From RPQJ01 sp963707145 (GTDB taxonomy: Bacteria; Pseudomonadota; Gammaproteobacteria; Steroidobacterales; Steroidobacteraceae): 64,000 nt of DNA. The stretch lies in the NCBI GenBank assembly GCA_963707145.1, contig CAVPOQ010000008.1:558001-622000 (forward strand). Reading direction: 5' to 3'. Of the stretch, positions 63,818 through 64,000 are shown piece after piece (within the stretch, counting starts at the first letter, position 1; each line of letters begins with the position of its first letter). A model generated the notes under the pieces. The model saw nothing but the letters and a program-made list of their open reading frames with translations, was not told where the DNA came from and did not search any database. A program made the translations under genes and the position numbers.

Positions 63818-64000
63818 GTGAACGCATACATCCTCGCGGGCGTGGCGCTGCTCGTGGCGTGGGGCGCGATCGCGGCGGCGCGCAGGCGGGCGGCCCGGCG
63901 GGCCGCCGAGGCCGAGGCCCGTGCCCGGGCGCGCCGACGCCGGCTTCCGGTCGTGTCGGCGAACCTGCGCGCGCAGTCCGACGGATCCCGCGACCTCTGG
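63818..64000 (+). CDS. Membrane-anchored protein, 3' end outside the window
   Basis: From a GTG at 63818, preceded by GGGGAACAGGGAC, 61 codons run open to the window end. The start is NAYILAGVALLVAWGAIAAA (one N-terminal membrane helix), followed by an arginine/alanine-rich stretch (RRRAARRAAEAEARARARRRR). The family is not recognisable from this fragment. Confidence 0.5.
   Translation, partial: MNAYILAGVALLVAWGAIAAARRRAARRAAEAEARARARRRRLPVVSANLRAQSDGSRDLW

Noticed and set aside
1..64000. CRISPR arrays, tRNA or rRNA genes, intact insertion sequences, prophage
   Set aside because: No regular repeat-spacer pattern, cloverleaf sequence, transposase, integrase or phage structural gene was recognised on either strand.

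Overview
The window is 64 kb of chromosome-like, very GC-rich DNA (visibly around 70 % G+C) from a gammaproteobacterium. This is inferred from several gene orders: bioB-bioF-bioH-bioC-bioD divergent from comF, ponA divergent from pilMNOPQ-aroK-aroB, rpoZ-spoT-ridA-recG, the tesA/ybbA-ybbP pair, and BioC/BioH-type biotin synthesis. An aa3 oxidase, ubiquinone synthesis, type IV pili and a wax-ester type lipid locus suggest an aerobic, surface-associated bacterium that stores lipid. Placement near Nevskiales/Xanthomonadales is only a guess. No tRNA, rRNA, CRISPR, intact insertion sequence or prophage was seen.

Layout: 0-5.1 kb, aa3 cytochrome c oxidase operon on the minus strand (DUF2244 gene, coxB, coxA, a 46-codon membrane protein, ctaG, coxC) facing a small twin-membrane-helix gene. 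5.2-9.9 kb, biotin operon bioBFHCD (minus), with comF divergent. 10.8-16.6 kb, six-gene Mrp-type Na+/H+ antiporter operon with fused subunits A and B. 16.6-22.5 kb, minus-strand rpoZ, spoT, ridA, recG, ubiA. 22.6-29.2 kb, plus-strand minor pilin/adhesin cluster (pilE-like, fimT, pilV, pilW, pilX, pilY1) that separates rpoZ from gmk and yicC (29.3-30.8 kb). 30.9-34.3 kb, PP2C phosphatase, rph, rdgB, hemW. 34.3-34.6 kb, a noncoding AT-rich stretch with repeats and DnaA-box-like sites, then rpmE, an M48 lipoprotein protease and gltA. 37.9-40.8 kb, a conserved unknown gene and penicillin-binding protein 1A (minus). 40.9-49.2 kb, a cyclic-di-GMP (GEMM-I) riboswitch, pilMNOPQ, aroK, aroB, dgt. 49.4-51.7 kb, pyrF, hemE, ppa. 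51.8-57.3 kb, fadD and tesA (minus), then a YbbA/YbbP-like ABC exporter (plus). 57.4-63.7 kb, a minus-strand set of wax ester synthase/DGAT, phasin, patatin lipase and FFLEELY-motif protein, divergent from a two-domain fatty acyl reductase. A 3'-truncated membrane protein gene closes the window.

How the parts relate: pilMNOPQ (inner-membrane assembly platform and secretin) and the pilE/fimT/pilVWX/pilY1 block (pilins and tip adhesin) should serve the same type IV pilus. The riboswitch puts the first set under second-messenger control. The acyl reductase and acyltransferase make up the last steps of wax ester synthesis. The phasin-like, lipase and unknown proteins transcribed behind the synthase look like coat, turnover and accessory functions of the same lipid store.

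Quality caution: seven otherwise well-conserved genes (bioH, pilV, pilY1, gmk, hemW, pilQ, ybbP-like) are broken by nine apparent one-base shifts while their protein sequence continues intact in another frame. One of them, gmk, is normally essential. I read these as sequencing or assembly errors and annotate the full reconstructed spans.
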